This document shows positions 35,101-43,202 of a DNA stretch of 64,000 nucleotides, piece by piece. How positions within the stretch are numbered: the stretch's first letter is position 1; each line of letters starts with the position of its first letter. Made by a program: the position numbers and the translations under genes. The DNA lies in the NCBI RefSeq assembly GCF_042695135.1, contig NZ_CP170547.1:3224001-3288000 (forward strand), read 5' to 3'. Under the pieces are notes generated by a model. It made no database searches. It was not told the DNA's origin and was given only the letters and a program-made list of their open reading frames with translations. The DNA is from Epilithonimonas sp042695135. GTDB taxonomy: Bacteria > Bacteroidota > Bacteroidia > Flavobacteriales > Weeksellaceae.

Positions 35101-36378
35101 CAGGATATCATAAACTACAGGCTCTTTTCTGTCGATGATTCTTTTAGCTGATTTTACAGTTTTTACAATCCCTCTCTCGATCAGTTTTCTGATGATGAAC
35201 GGTTTGTAAAGCTCTGCAGCCATATCTTTCGGGATACCACACTCGTGAAGCTGAAGACTAGGTCCTACAACAATTACCGAACGAGCGGAGTAATCTACCC
35301 TTTTTCCAAGTAAGTTCTGACGGAAACGACCTTGTTTACCTTTCAATGAATCAGAAAGGGATTTCAATGGTCTGTTTGATTCAGATTTTACAGCAGAAGA
35401 TTTTCTTGTATTATCGAATAATGAATCTACTGATTCCTGAAGCATACGCTTCTCATTTCTCAAGATCACTTCCGGAGCTTTGATCTCCAACAATCTCTTC
35501 AAACGGTTGTTTCTGATGATCACTCTTCTGTAAAGGTCATTCAAATCAGAAGTTGCGAAACGTCCTCCATCCAATGGAACCAATGGTCTCAATTCCGGTG
35601 GTATAACTGGAAGTACACGCATAATCATCCACTCAGGCTTGTTGATCATCCTTGTATTAGCACCTCTCAATGCTTCTACAACATTTAATCTTTTAAGAGC
35701 CTCAGTTCTTCTTTGTTTAGAAGATTCGTTGTGCGCTTTGTGTCTTAGATCGAATGACAAAGAATCAAGATCGATTCTTCTCAACAATTCTTCGACCGCT
35801 TCTGCTCCCATTTTCGCAAGGAATTTGTTAGGGTCAGAATCATCAAGATATTGATTTTCTACAGGAAGCGTCTCCAGAACATCCAGATATTCTTCTTCTG
35901 TAAGGAATTCTTTGTCATCAAAGTCAGAACCGTCTGCTTTCTTAGCAATACCTTGCTGGATCACAACGTATCTTTCGTAATAGATGATCATATCCAATTT
36001 CTTGGAAGGAATACCTAATAGATAACCAATTTTGTTTGGTAAAGAACGGAAATACCAGATGTGCGCTACAGGAACAACCAAACCTATGTGTCCGATTCTT
36101 TCTCTACGTACTTTTTTCTCTGTTACTTCTACCCCACATCTATCACAAACAATCCCTTTGTAACGGATACGTTTGTATTTTCCACAAGCACACTCGTAAT
36201 CCTTTACAGGACCAAAGATCTTCTCGCAGAACAATCCATCTCTTTCCGGCTTGTGTGTACGATAGTTAATCGTTTCTGGTTTCAGGACCTCTCCTCTCGA
36301 TTCCTGAAGAATGGATTCCGGTGAAGCTAAACCAATAGTGATTTTAGTAAATCTACTTGTTTTATTTTTATTTGACAT
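32113..36378 (-). CDS. rpoC: RNA polymerase subunit beta'
   Basis: The largest RNA polymerase subunit. The active-site magnesium motif NADFDGDQMAVH is present. The N-terminal zinc site has the Cys pairs of CACGKYK and CDRCG; the second zinc site is CEAKKGICAKCYG. GLMAKPQ and the bridge-helix region are intact. I start at 36378 (MSNKNKTSRF, 1421 residues). An earlier in-frame start at 36387 is a TTG and adds only MNN, so it is less likely. The gene follows rpoB after 145 bases that hold a long inverted repeat. Confidence 0.97.
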   Translation of the reverse strand: MSNKNKTSRFTKITIGLASPESILQESRGEVLKPETINYRTHKPERDGLFCEKIFGPVKDYECACGKYKRIRYKGIVCDRCGVEVTEKKVRRERIGHIGLVVPVAHIWYFRSLPNKIGYLLGIPSKKLDMIIYYERYVVIQQGIAKKADGSDFDDKEFLTEEEYLDVLETLPVENQYLDDSDPNKFLAKMGAEAVEELLRRIDLDSLSFDLRHKAHNESSKQRRTEALKRLNVVEALRGANTRMINKPEWMIMRVLPVIPPELRPLVPLDGGRFATSDLNDLYRRVIIRNNRLKRLLEIKAPEVILRNEKRMLQESVDSLFDNTRKSSAVKSESNRPLKSLSDSLKGKQGRFRQNLLGKRVDYSARSVIVVGPSLQLHECGIPKDMAAELYKPFIIRKLIERGIVKTVKSAKRIIDRKEPVVYDILEGVMKGHPVLLNRAPTLHRLGIQAFQPKMIEGKAIQLHPLVTTAFNADFDGDQMAVHLPLGPEAILEAQLLMLGSQNILNPANGSPITVPSQDMVLGLYFMTKQLDSTDDMKVKGEGLAFYSPEEVEIAYAEGQVSLNAKVRCRLPIKENGVITTKLFPTTVGRILFNQIVPKASGYIDELLTKKSLRNVIGQVLADTDFPTTVKFLDDMKDLGYANAFKGGLSFSLGDIVIPVEKKKMIATSIETVDEIKANYNMGLITDTERYNQVIDVWTNTNASLTEMIMSRMKVDQGGFNSVYMMLDSGARGSKEQIRQLSGMRGLMAKPQKAGSVGAEIIENPILANFKEGLSILEYFISTHGARKGLADTALKTADAGYLTRRLVDVAQDVIITEQDCGTLRGTEITALKKNDDIVEKIAERILGRVSLHNIYHPETDEILAQADELIVEAVAKQIEEAGIEAVEVRSPLTCEAKKGICAKCYGRNLATGKGIHMGEAVGVIAAQSIGEPGTQLTLRTFHQGGVSTNISENPSIVAKRDGVVEMDEVRTIKSEGENGESADIVVSRSTEFRLVADNEARTPIMIANVPYGSELYVQPGDKVKKGDLIAKWDAYNAVIIAENSGKVEYEDIIQGVSFQLEIDEQTGFEEKVISESRNKKAVPTLKVIDSKGVEQKGYNLPVGAHIMVNDGEKIKAGKVLIKIPRKSAKAGDITGGLPRVTELFEARNPSNPAVVTEIDGVVSYGKIKRGNRELIVEAKTGEIKKYLVKLSNQILVQENDFVYAGGALSDGSVTPDDILKIKGPTAVQEYLVNEIQEVYRLQGVKIDDKHFEIIVRQMMTKVSIVDGGDTQFLEGALEHKYDFLQENNRVFGLKVVMEAGDSKVFKPGQMITARELRDENSKLRREDLALVEVREALPATATSVLQGITRAALQTKSFMSAASFQETTKVLNEAAVSGKVDYLTGLKENVIVGHRIPAGTGLKDYQSVIVGSRKEFEDIN

Positions 36379-36432
36379 ATTATTCAAATGAAATTTTAAT
36401 TATTTAAAAGTAATTTTTTGTCGTATTAAAAA

Positions 36433-36513
36433 TCCTTCGACAAGCTCAGGATGAAATCTCTAATACTATCTTTTTAATTTTTCGGCACTGTCAGGCTGAG
36501 CCTGTTGAAGCCT
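36433..36513. repeat. Long inverted repeat between rpoB and rpoC
   Basis: CTTCGACAAGCTCAG (36435-36449) and CTGAGCCTGTTGAAG (36496-36510) are inverted copies. In the rpoBC RNA they pair over 15 bp with one A-C mismatch and one G-U pair, enclosing 46 bases. The rpoB-side arm is itself part of the palindrome CAGGCTGAGCCTG. The element starts 10 bases after the rpoB stop. A U-rich tract follows, so it could act as an attenuator or RNA processing site (inference). Confidence 0.75.
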
Positions 36514-36523
36514 TCTAATTAAA

Positions 36524-39500
36524 TTACTCTTCCAATCTTACATCAAGTCCAAGACCCTGTAACTCGTGAAGTAATACGTTGAAAGATTCCGGAATACCAG
36601 GTTCAGGCATTGCTTCTCCTTTCGCAATCGCTTCATAAGTTTTTGCTCTACCAATCACGTCATCTGACTTCACAGTCAGGATCTCTCTCAGGATATTGGA
36701 TGCTCCAAAAGCTTCAAGAGCCCAAACCTCCATCTCTCCAAATCTCTGACCTCCAAATTGCGCTTTACCACCTAACGGTTGCTGCGTAATCAATGAGTAT
36801 GGTCCGATAGAACGCGCATGCATTTTGTCATCTACCATGTGTCCTAGTTTCAACATATAGATCACACCTACAGTTGCAGGCTGAGAGAATCTCTCTCCGG
36901 TTCCACCGTCAAACAGGTAAGTACTACCATATTTCGGAAGACCAGCCTGGTCTGTATATTCTGTAATCTGATCAAGAGTTGCTCCATCAAAAATCGGTGT
37001 TGCAAACTTCAATCCCAGTTTGGTACCAGCCCATCCAAGAACAGTTTCGTAGATCTGACCAATGTTCATACGGGAAGGTACCCCAAGTGGATTCAATACG
37101 ATATCTACTGGTGTTCCATCCTCTAAGAACGGCATATCTTCTTCACGAACGATTCTTGAAACGATACCTTTGTTACCGTGACGACCAGCCATTTTATCAC
37201 CAACATTCAATTTACGTTTCTTAGCGATGTAAACTTTAGCCAGTTTGATAATACCTGCAGGTAACTCGTCTCCGATAGATAATGCAAATTTCTCACGGTT
37301 TTTAACACCTGCAAGATCGTTATATTTGATCTTGTAGTTGTGAACCAATTGTTTGATCAATTCATTCTTGTCAGAATCAACTGTCCAGTCTGCACCACTT
37401 ATATTGTTATAATCTTCAACATTTTGAAGTAATCTCAATGTGAATTTGGTTCCTTTGCTGATCACTTCTTCTTCAAGATCGTTTTTCACACCTTGAGAAG
37501 TTTTTCCGGAAACTAGTGTATTCAATTTGTCGATCAATGTATTTCTCAGATCATCGAACTTAGCTTTGTAAGTATTTTCGATCTCTTCCAATTTGATCTT
37601 CTCCTCGCTTCTTTTCTTTTTGTCCTTGATATTTCTGGAGAACAATTTTTTGTTGATCACAACTCCTCTCAATGAAGAATCTGCTTTCAACGAAGCATCT
37701 TTCACATCACCAGCTTTATCTCCGAAGATCGCTCTAAGAAGTTTTTCTTCCGGTGTTGGGTCAGATTCACCTTTTGGTGTGATTTTCCCGATAAGGATAT
37801 CACCAGGCTTCACTTCTGCTCCGATTCTGATCATACCATTCTCATCAAGATCTTTGGTAGCTTCTTCAGAAACGTTAGGAATATCTGCTGTCAATTCTTC
37901 CATACCTAGTTTGGTATCACGAACTTCAAGAGAATATTCGTCCACGTGGATTGATGTAAACCAGTCCTCACGAACTACTTTTTCATTGATTACGATCGCA
38001 TCCTCAAAGTTGTAACCTTTCCAAGGCATGAAGGCTACCACAAGGTTTCTACCTAATGCCAACTCTCCGTTTTCAGTGGCATAACCATCGCAAAGAACCT
38101 GTCCTTTTTCCACTGTATCACCTACTCTTACGTTTGGTCTCAATGTAATAGTTGTACTCTGGTTGGTTTTTCTGAACTTGGTTAGTTTATAAGTTTTAGT
38201 CGCAGAATCGAAGTTAACCAAATCGTCTTCTTCACTTCTTTCATACTTAATGATAATTTTTTCAGCATCCACATATTCTACAACTCCAGTTCCTTCTGCA
38301 TTGATCAAAATTCTGGAATCTCTAGCTACTTGTTTTTCCAAACCTGTACCTACAACTGGTGCCTGTGGATTCAATAATGGAACGGCCTGACGCATCATAT
38401 TCGATCCCATCAATGCTCTGTTCGCATCATCGTGCTCCAAGAACGGAATCAATGAAGCAGAGATACCAGAGATCTGGTTTGGTGCAACATCAATCAAGTC
38501 AACTTGCTGAGGCTCAACTACCGGATAATCACCATCCAGACGAGCAATAATTCTGTCTGTCTGGAAAACTCCGCTGTCATCCAACTCAACGTTTGCCTGA
38601 GCAATTACTTTGTATTCCTCATCTTCCGCGTTAAGATAAATTGGCTGTGTATTAAGATCTACTTTACCATTTTCAACTTTTCTGTAAGGCGTCTCGATGA
38701 AACCAAGCGTGTTGATTTTCGCATACATCCCCAAAGAAGAGATCAAACCAATGTTTGGTCCCTCAGGTGTTTCGATTGGACAGATACGGCCATAATGCGT
38801 ATGGTGAACGTCACGAACCTCGAAACCTGCTCTTTCTCTTGATAAACCACCAGGTCCCAGGGCAGAAAGTCTACGCTTGTGCGTGATTTCTGATAGAGGA
38901 TTGGTCTGGTCCATAAACTGAGAAAGCTGGTTGGTACCAAAGAATGAGTTAATAACAGACGTCAAAGTCTTGGCATTTACCAAGTCAACCGGTGTAAAGA
39001 TCTCGTTATCTCTAACGTTCATTCTTTCTTTGATCGTTCTTGCGATTCTGGAAAGACCTACACCAAACTGTCCGGACAATTGTTCTCCAACCGTCTTGAT
39101 TCTTCTGTTTGATAAGTGATCAATATCATCTACCTCCGCTTTAGAATTTACCAGTTCGATCAAGTGTTTTACGATAGAGATGATATCTTCTTTTGTAAGA
39201 ACCTGAGTTCCTTCAGCAATGTTTAGATTTAATTTTTTATTAAGTCTGTAACGACCTACTTCACCTAATGAGTATCTCTGCTCTGAGAAGAATAATTTTT
39301 CAATAATTCCTCTTGCAGTTTCCTCATCCGGAGCATCAGCATTTCTTAACTGACGATAGATATATTCAACCGCTTCTTTTTCTGAATTGGTTGGATCTTT
39401 TTGTAAAGTATTCTGGATGATAGAAAACTCATTGCTATTTTCTTTGTGAATCAGGATCGACTTAACGCCGGAATCCAAGATAATATCAAGGTGTTCTTTT

Positions 39501-40351
39501 TCAAGAATTGTTTCTCTATCAAGGATGATCTCGTTTCTTTCGATAGAAACTACCTCACCTGTGTCCTCATCTACGAAATCTTCGAACCAAGTGTTCAAAA
39601 CTCTCGCAGCTAATGTTCTTCCTTCTACTTTTTTAAGGGCAGCTTTAGAAACTTTCACTTCCTCGGCAAGGTCAAAGATCTGAAGAATTTCTTTATCAGA
39701 TTCGAAACCGATAGCTCTTAACAATGTCGTTAAAGGTAATTTTTTCTTACGATCGATATACGCATACATTACGTTATTGATATCCGTAGTAAATTCCATC
39801 CAAGATCCTTTGAAAGGGATAATTCTTGAATAATAAAGTTTAGTTCCGTTTGCGTGGTAAGTCTGTCCGAAGAATACACCCGGAGACCTGTGTAACTGAG
39901 TTACAATAACACGTTCTGCACCATTGATAATGAAAGAACCAGAAGGCGTCATATAAGGAACCGGGCCTAAATATACATCCTGTACAACAGTTTGGAAATC
40001 TTCGTGTTCCGGATCTGTACAGTATAATTTAAGTCTGGCTTTTAGAGGAACGTTGTACGTTAAACCTCTCTCAACGCACTCATCTATGGAGTAACGCGGA
40101 GAATCTACCAGATAATCCAAAAATTCCAAAACGAATTGGTTTCTGGAGTCTGTAATTGGGAAATTTTCCTGGAACGTTTTGTAAAGTGATTCGTTCAAAC
40201 GTTGTTCAGGAAGCGTGTCTAGCTGGAAAAATTCCTTGAAAGACTGGATTTGGATATCCAAAAAGTCAGGAGTGTCGATTCTACCTTTCGCAGTGGAAAA
40301 GTTGATTCTTTCAGTCCCTTTTACTTTAGGAGTGGCCTGTGTTTTACTCAT
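36524..40351 (-). CDS. rpoB: RNA polymerase subunit beta
   Basis: A 1275-residue catalytic core subunit. The rifampicin-binding cluster is intact: FFGTNQLSQFMDQTNPLSEITHKRRLSALGPGG is seen as FGTNQLSQFMDQ, then HKRRLSALGPGGL. The conserved C-terminal clamp contact GGQRFGEMEVWALEAFGA is present. The residues at the main resistance positions (Asp in QFMDQ, His in THKRR, Ser in RLSAL) are the sensitive type. Start ATG at 40351 gives MSKTQATPKVKG. Its own promoter and long leader lie upstream. Confidence 0.97.
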   Translation of the reverse strand: MSKTQATPKVKGTERINFSTAKGRIDTPDFLDIQIQSFKEFFQLDTLPEQRLNESLYKTFQENFPITDSRNQFVLEFLDYLVDSPRYSIDECVERGLTYNVPLKARLKLYCTDPEHEDFQTVVQDVYLGPVPYMTPSGSFIINGAERVIVTQLHRSPGVFFGQTYHANGTKLYYSRIIPFKGSWMEFTTDINNVMYAYIDRKKKLPLTTLLRAIGFESDKEILQIFDLAEEVKVSKAALKKVEGRTLAARVLNTWFEDFVDEDTGEVVSIERNEIILDRETILEKEHLDIILDSGVKSILIHKENSNEFSIIQNTLQKDPTNSEKEAVEYIYRQLRNADAPDEETARGIIEKLFFSEQRYSLGEVGRYRLNKKLNLNIAEGTQVLTKEDIISIVKHLIELVNSKAEVDDIDHLSNRRIKTVGEQLSGQFGVGLSRIARTIKERMNVRDNEIFTPVDLVNAKTLTSVINSFFGTNQLSQFMDQTNPLSEITHKRRLSALGPGGLSRERAGFEVRDVHHTHYGRICPIETPEGPNIGLISSLGMYAKINTLGFIETPYRKVENGKVDLNTQPIYLNAEDEEYKVIAQANVELDDSGVFQTDRIIARLDGDYPVVEPQQVDLIDVAPNQISGISASLIPFLEHDDANRALMGSNMMRQAVPLLNPQAPVVGTGLEKQVARDSRILINAEGTGVVEYVDAEKIIIKYERSEEDDLVNFDSATKTYKLTKFRKTNQSTTITLRPNVRVGDTVEKGQVLCDGYATENGELALGRNLVVAFMPWKGYNFEDAIVINEKVVREDWFTSIHVDEYSLEVRDTKLGMEELTADIPNVSEEATKDLDENGMIRIGAEVKPGDILIGKITPKGESDPTPEEKLLRAIFGDKAGDVKDASLKADSSLRGVVINKKLFSRNIKDKKKRSEEKIKLEEIENTYKAKFDDLRNTLIDKLNTLVSGKTSQGVKNDLEEEVISKGTKFTLRLLQNVEDYNNISGADWTVDSDKNELIKQLVHNYKIKYNDLAGVKNREKFALSIGDELPAGIIKLAKVYIAKKRKLNVGDKMAGRHGNKGIVSRIVREEDMPFLEDGTPVDIVLNPLGVPSRMNIGQIYETVLGWAGTKLGLKFATPIFDGATLDQITEYTDQAGLPKYGSTYLFDGGTGERFSQPATVGVIYMLKLGHMVDDKMHARSIGPYSLITQQPLGGKAQFGGQRFGEMEVWALEAFGASNILREILTVKSDDVIGRAKTYEAIAKGEAMPEPGIPESFNVLLHELQGLGLDVRLEE

Positions 40352-40677
40352 AAAATTATAAGAAAAAATGGGTTAAAAAAATATTTTGATTCACGAAAAA
40401 TATCAGAACAGATAGTTGAAGAAAAAGAGTAAAGTAAAAAGACGTTTAAGTGGCGCTTAAATTATAGAAAAACAGTTAGTTTTTGTCTTGATTCCTGATT
40501 CTTGGTTCTTAAATCTCTTCTAACTGCAACACCGGTATATCTTTTCACGGTGTAGTGCAAAATATTTTAATTCTTCAGGTTTGATTTCATTATATAATAA
40601 ACAGGAAATGCCCTTCCATTACTATGAAAGAGTATCGATTATTTAAAGTATATTATTAAGTCGCGCCAAAAGATGTG
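40352..40677 (-). other. Long 5' leader of rpoB
   Basis: About 320 bases separate the rpoB promoter from its start. No open frame of note. The minus strand holds a hairpin whose arms are ACACCG and CGGTGT near 40530-40552. The sequence next to the start is A/T-rich. Candidate site for control of rpoBC expression; nothing more can be seen. Confidence 0.5.
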
Positions 40678-40709
40678 CAAATATACAAATTTATTTTACA
40701 CGTTGCAAA
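40678..40709 (-). promoter_or_regulatory. Full promoter between rplL and rpoB
   Basis: Minus-strand TTTG (complement of 40706-40709), a 20-base spacer, TATATTTG (complement of 40678-40685). It lies just past the rplL terminator. Confidence 0.75.
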
Positions 40710-40723
40710 TCAGAATCATATAA

Positions 40724-40755
40724 TAAAAAAACTCCCAAACAATGTTTGGGAGTTT
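40724..40755 (-). terminator. Terminator after rplL
   Basis: AAACTCCCAAAC pairs with GTTTGGGAGTTT over a 3-base loop; T-rich on the minus strand. It separates the ribosomal protein genes from rpoBC. Confidence 0.8.
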
Positions 40756-40778
40756 ATATTTTTAAAGAAAATTGAAAA

Positions 40779-41147
40779 TTATTTCAATTCCACTTCAGCA
40801 CCAGCCTCTTCAAGTTGTTTTTTAAGAGCTTCTGCTTCGTCTTTAGATACCGCTTGTTTGATTGCAGTTGGAGCACCATCTACCATATCTTTAGCTTCTT
40901 TAAGACCAGCACCAGTTAAATCTTTTACCAATTTAACAACAGCTAATTTAGAAGCACCTGCAGCTTTAAGAATTACATCGAATTCTGTTTTTTCTTCAGC
41001 AGCTTCACCTGCACCACCTGCAGAAACTACTACTGCAGCAGCAGCTGGTTCAATTCCGTACTCATCCTTAAGGATAGTAGCTAATTCGTTTACGTCTTTT
41101 ACTGTTAAGTTTACTAGCGTTTCAGCTAAATTTTTTAAATCTGACAT
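40779..41147 (-). CDS. rplL: Ribosomal protein L7/L12
   Basis: A 122-residue stalk protein. An N-terminal dimerisation region (LKNLAETLVNLTVKDVNELA), an Ala/Gly-rich hinge (AAAAVVVSAGGAGEAAEEK) and the C-terminal factor-binding domain (KTEFDVILKAAGASKLAVVK, LTGAGLKEAKDMVD) are all present. It recruits translation factors including EF-Tu, encoded 9 kb upstream in transcription. It follows rplJ after 47 bases. Confidence 0.97.
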   Translation of the reverse strand: MSDLKNLAETLVNLTVKDVNELATILKDEYGIEPAAAAVVVSAGGAGEAAEEKTEFDVILKAAGASKLAVVKLVKDLTGAGLKEAKDMVDGAPTAIKQAVSKDEAEALKKQLEEAGAEVELK

Positions 41148-41194
41148 TGTTGTAATGTTTTTTGTTGATTATTTATTGATTTTTTTGAGTGTAA

Positions 41195-41803
41195 TTATTC
41201 TGCACTTGGAGTTTCCTCTGTGCTTTCTGCAGCAGGAGCTTCCGGAGCCTCAGCAGCAGGAGTTTCTTCTACCTTCGCTTCTTCTGCAGCAGGAGCCGCT
41301 TCTTCAGCTTTAGCTTCTACAGATTCAGATTTGTTTTGAAGAGCAGAAACAACTCTTTGGATTGGAGACTGAAGCAATCCGATGATTTCACCGATCATTT
41401 CTTCTCTGGACTTGATGCTTACTAATGCGTCAAGGTTTTCGTCGCCAACGTAGAAAGTTTCCTGAACGAAAGCAGATTTAAGAGCTGGTTTCTCTTCTTT
41501 CTTTCTGAAATCTTTGATCAATTTTGCCGGAGCGTTAGCCGTTTCAGCAATCATTAATGCAGAGTTTCCTTTGAAAGTTTCGAACATCTCAGCATAATCT
41601 ACGCCTTCGATCTGTTCCATTGCTTTTTGAAGCAATGTATTTTTAACAACTTTTACTTTGATATTTTGTTTGAAAGCCTGTCTTCTGAAATCAGATGATT
41701 TAGCAGCGTTCAAACCTTGTAGATCTGCTACATAAACTACTTTTGCATCCTGAAGCAAGTCTTTGATCTCTTGTATTGCTACAACTTTTTGGTCTTTTGT
41801 CAT
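41195..41803 (-). CDS. rplJ: Ribosomal protein L10
   Basis: A 202-residue stalk base protein that binds 23S rRNA and L7/L12 dimers. The core (1-165) is normal: VVYVADLQGLNAAKSSDFRR, VKVVKNTLLQKAM, FKGNSALMIAE. The last 40 residues form an Ala/Glu/Pro-rich tail (EEAPAAEEAKVEETPAAEA) beyond the usual length of about 165-175. The tail is acidic and probably disordered. It is 17 bases from rplA, in the same operon. Confidence 0.96.
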   Translation of the reverse strand: MTKDQKVVAIQEIKDLLQDAKVVYVADLQGLNAAKSSDFRRQAFKQNIKVKVVKNTLLQKAMEQIEGVDYAEMFETFKGNSALMIAETANAPAKLIKDFRKKEEKPALKSAFVQETFYVGDENLDALVSIKSREEMIGEIIGLLQSPIQRVVSALQNKSESVEAKAEEAAPAAEEAKVEETPAAEAPEAPAAESTEETPSAE

Positions 41804-41820
41804 TGTCTTAAGGATTATAA

Positions 41821-42513
41821 TTAGTTAACAGATTTAGTATCAATTGCAATTCCAGGACTCATTGTAGAAGACATATAGATGCTTTTTACATAAGTTCCTT
41901 TAGCAGCAGTTGGTTTTAATTTCACTAATGTAGAGATCAACTCCTGAGCATTCTCTTTAATTTTAGCAGCATCGAAAGATACTTTACCAATACCTGCGTG
42001 GATAATACCGTATTTATCTACTTTGAAATCGATTTTACCAGCTTTCACCTCAGCTACAGCTTTTCCGATATCCATAGTTACAGTACCAGACTTAGGGTTT
42101 GGCATAAGACCTCTTGGTCCTAAAACTCTACCCAAAGGTCCTAGTTTACCCATAACAGCCGGCATAGTAACGATAACGTCAACATCTGTCCAACCGTTTT
42201 TGATTTTAGTCAAATATTCGTCAAGACCTACATAGTCTGCACCAGCTTCTTTAGCTTCTGCTTCTTTATCCGGTGTTACCAAAGCCAAAACTTTGATATC
42301 TTTACCAGTACCGTGAGGAAGAGATACAACACCTCTTACCATTTGGTTTGCTTTTCTCGGATCTACACCCAATCTAACAGCGATATCTACAGATGCGTCA
42401 AATTTTGCAAAATTTACTTCTTTTACCAAAGCAGACGCTTCGTCAAGATTGTAAATTTTATTTTTTTCCACTTTGCTTAAAGCTTCTTTTTGCTTTTTTG
42501 TCAATTTTGCCAT
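41821..42513 (-). CDS. rplA: Ribosomal protein L1
   Basis: A 230-residue L1-stalk protein. The signature region MPNPKSGTVTMDIGKAVAE and the VIVTMPAVMGKLGPLGRVLGP stretch (rRNA contacts) are conserved. In many bacteria L1 represses its own operon by binding the leader mRNA upstream of rplK; a 90-base leader exists here. It follows rplK by 11 bases. Confidence 0.97.
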   Translation of the reverse strand: MAKLTKKQKEALSKVEKNKIYNLDEASALVKEVNFAKFDASVDIAVRLGVDPRKANQMVRGVVSLPHGTGKDIKVLALVTPDKEAEAKEAGADYVGLDEYLTKIKNGWTDVDVIVTMPAVMGKLGPLGRVLGPRGLMPNPKSGTVTMDIGKAVAEVKAGKIDFKVDKYGIIHAGIGKVSFDAAKIKENAQELISTLVKLKPTAAKGTYVKSIYMSSTMSPGIAIDTKSVN

Positions 42514-42524
42514 TTCTTTAAGTT

Positions 42525-42968
42525 TTAAGCGTTAGTTGGTTTAGTTCCTGTTACTCTCAATCCCATAGATCTAGCAGTACCGGCTACCATAGAAATTGCA
42601 GGTTGAACTGAGAAACAGTTAAGATCTCCCATTTTGTCTTCTGCAATTTTCTGAACCTGAGCCCAAGATACAGCACCTACTTTGTTTCTGTTAGGTTCTC
42701 CAGAACCACTTTTCAGTTTTGCAGCTTCCAATAATTGGATTGCAACTGGAGGTGTTTTGATGATGAATTCAAAAGACTTGTCTTCATACACCGTGATAAC
42801 TACCGGAAGAACTTGACCAGGTTTATCCTGAGTTCTACCGTTGAATTGTTTACAAAACTCCATGATGTTCACACCTGCAGAACCCAATGCCGGGCCTACT
42901 GGTGGAGAAGGGTTGGCAGCGCCACCTTTCACCTGAAGTTTTACCATTTTAAAGACTTTTTTAGCCAT
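42525..42968 (-). CDS. rplK: Ribosomal protein L11
   Basis: A 147-residue protein of the GTPase-associated center. The N-terminal domain has VKLQVKGGAANPSPPVGPALG, including the proline-rich hinge; the C-terminal domain has GTARSMGLRV. It is normally preceded by nusG, but here a sugar-utilisation cassette intervenes. A full promoter lies 98 bases upstream of its start. Confidence 0.97.
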   Translation of the reverse strand: MAKKVFKMVKLQVKGGAANPSPPVGPALGSAGVNIMEFCKQFNGRTQDKPGQVLPVVITVYEDKSFEFIIKTPPVAIQLLEAAKLKSGSGEPNRNKVGAVSWAQVQKIAEDKMGDLNCFSVQPAISMVAGTARSMGLRVTGTKPTNA

Positions 42969-43066
42969 TTTAATGTTTTGATTTGATTAATAAATAATTG
43001 AATGTGGAAGCATTAATTATTCAACATAAGTCACTTCGCATAAAAGAAGACCTATATTTCGGATTG

Positions 43067-43097
43067 CAAAAGTATAAAATATTTTTGAAACAGCAAA
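43067..43097 (-). promoter_or_regulatory. Full promoter of the rplKAJL operon
   Basis: Minus-strand TTTG (complement of 43094-43097), 19-base spacer, TACTTTTG (complement of 43067-43074). It gives a leader of about 92 bases before the rplK ATG, room for an L1-binding site. Confidence 0.8.
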
Positions 43098-43140
43098 CGG
43101 AATGTATTGATTTTTAGAAATTTCTATTAATATATTTAAA

Positions 43141-43172
43141 ACAAAAAAACATCCCAGAACAAGTCCGGGATG
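43141..43172 (-). terminator. Terminator after the TonB receptor gene
   Basis: On the minus strand CATCCC and GGGATG form a stem and seven T follow. It insulates the ribosomal operon from the sugar cassette. Confidence 0.7.
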
Positions 43173-43202
43173 AATCCTAATAAAAGTATGAAAAAATCTA
43201 AT

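Noticed and set aside
40675..41313. 212-codon plus-strand frame over rplL
   Set aside because: Antisense of rplL and the end of rplJ; low-complexity Ala/Ser translation of the L7/L12 hinge.
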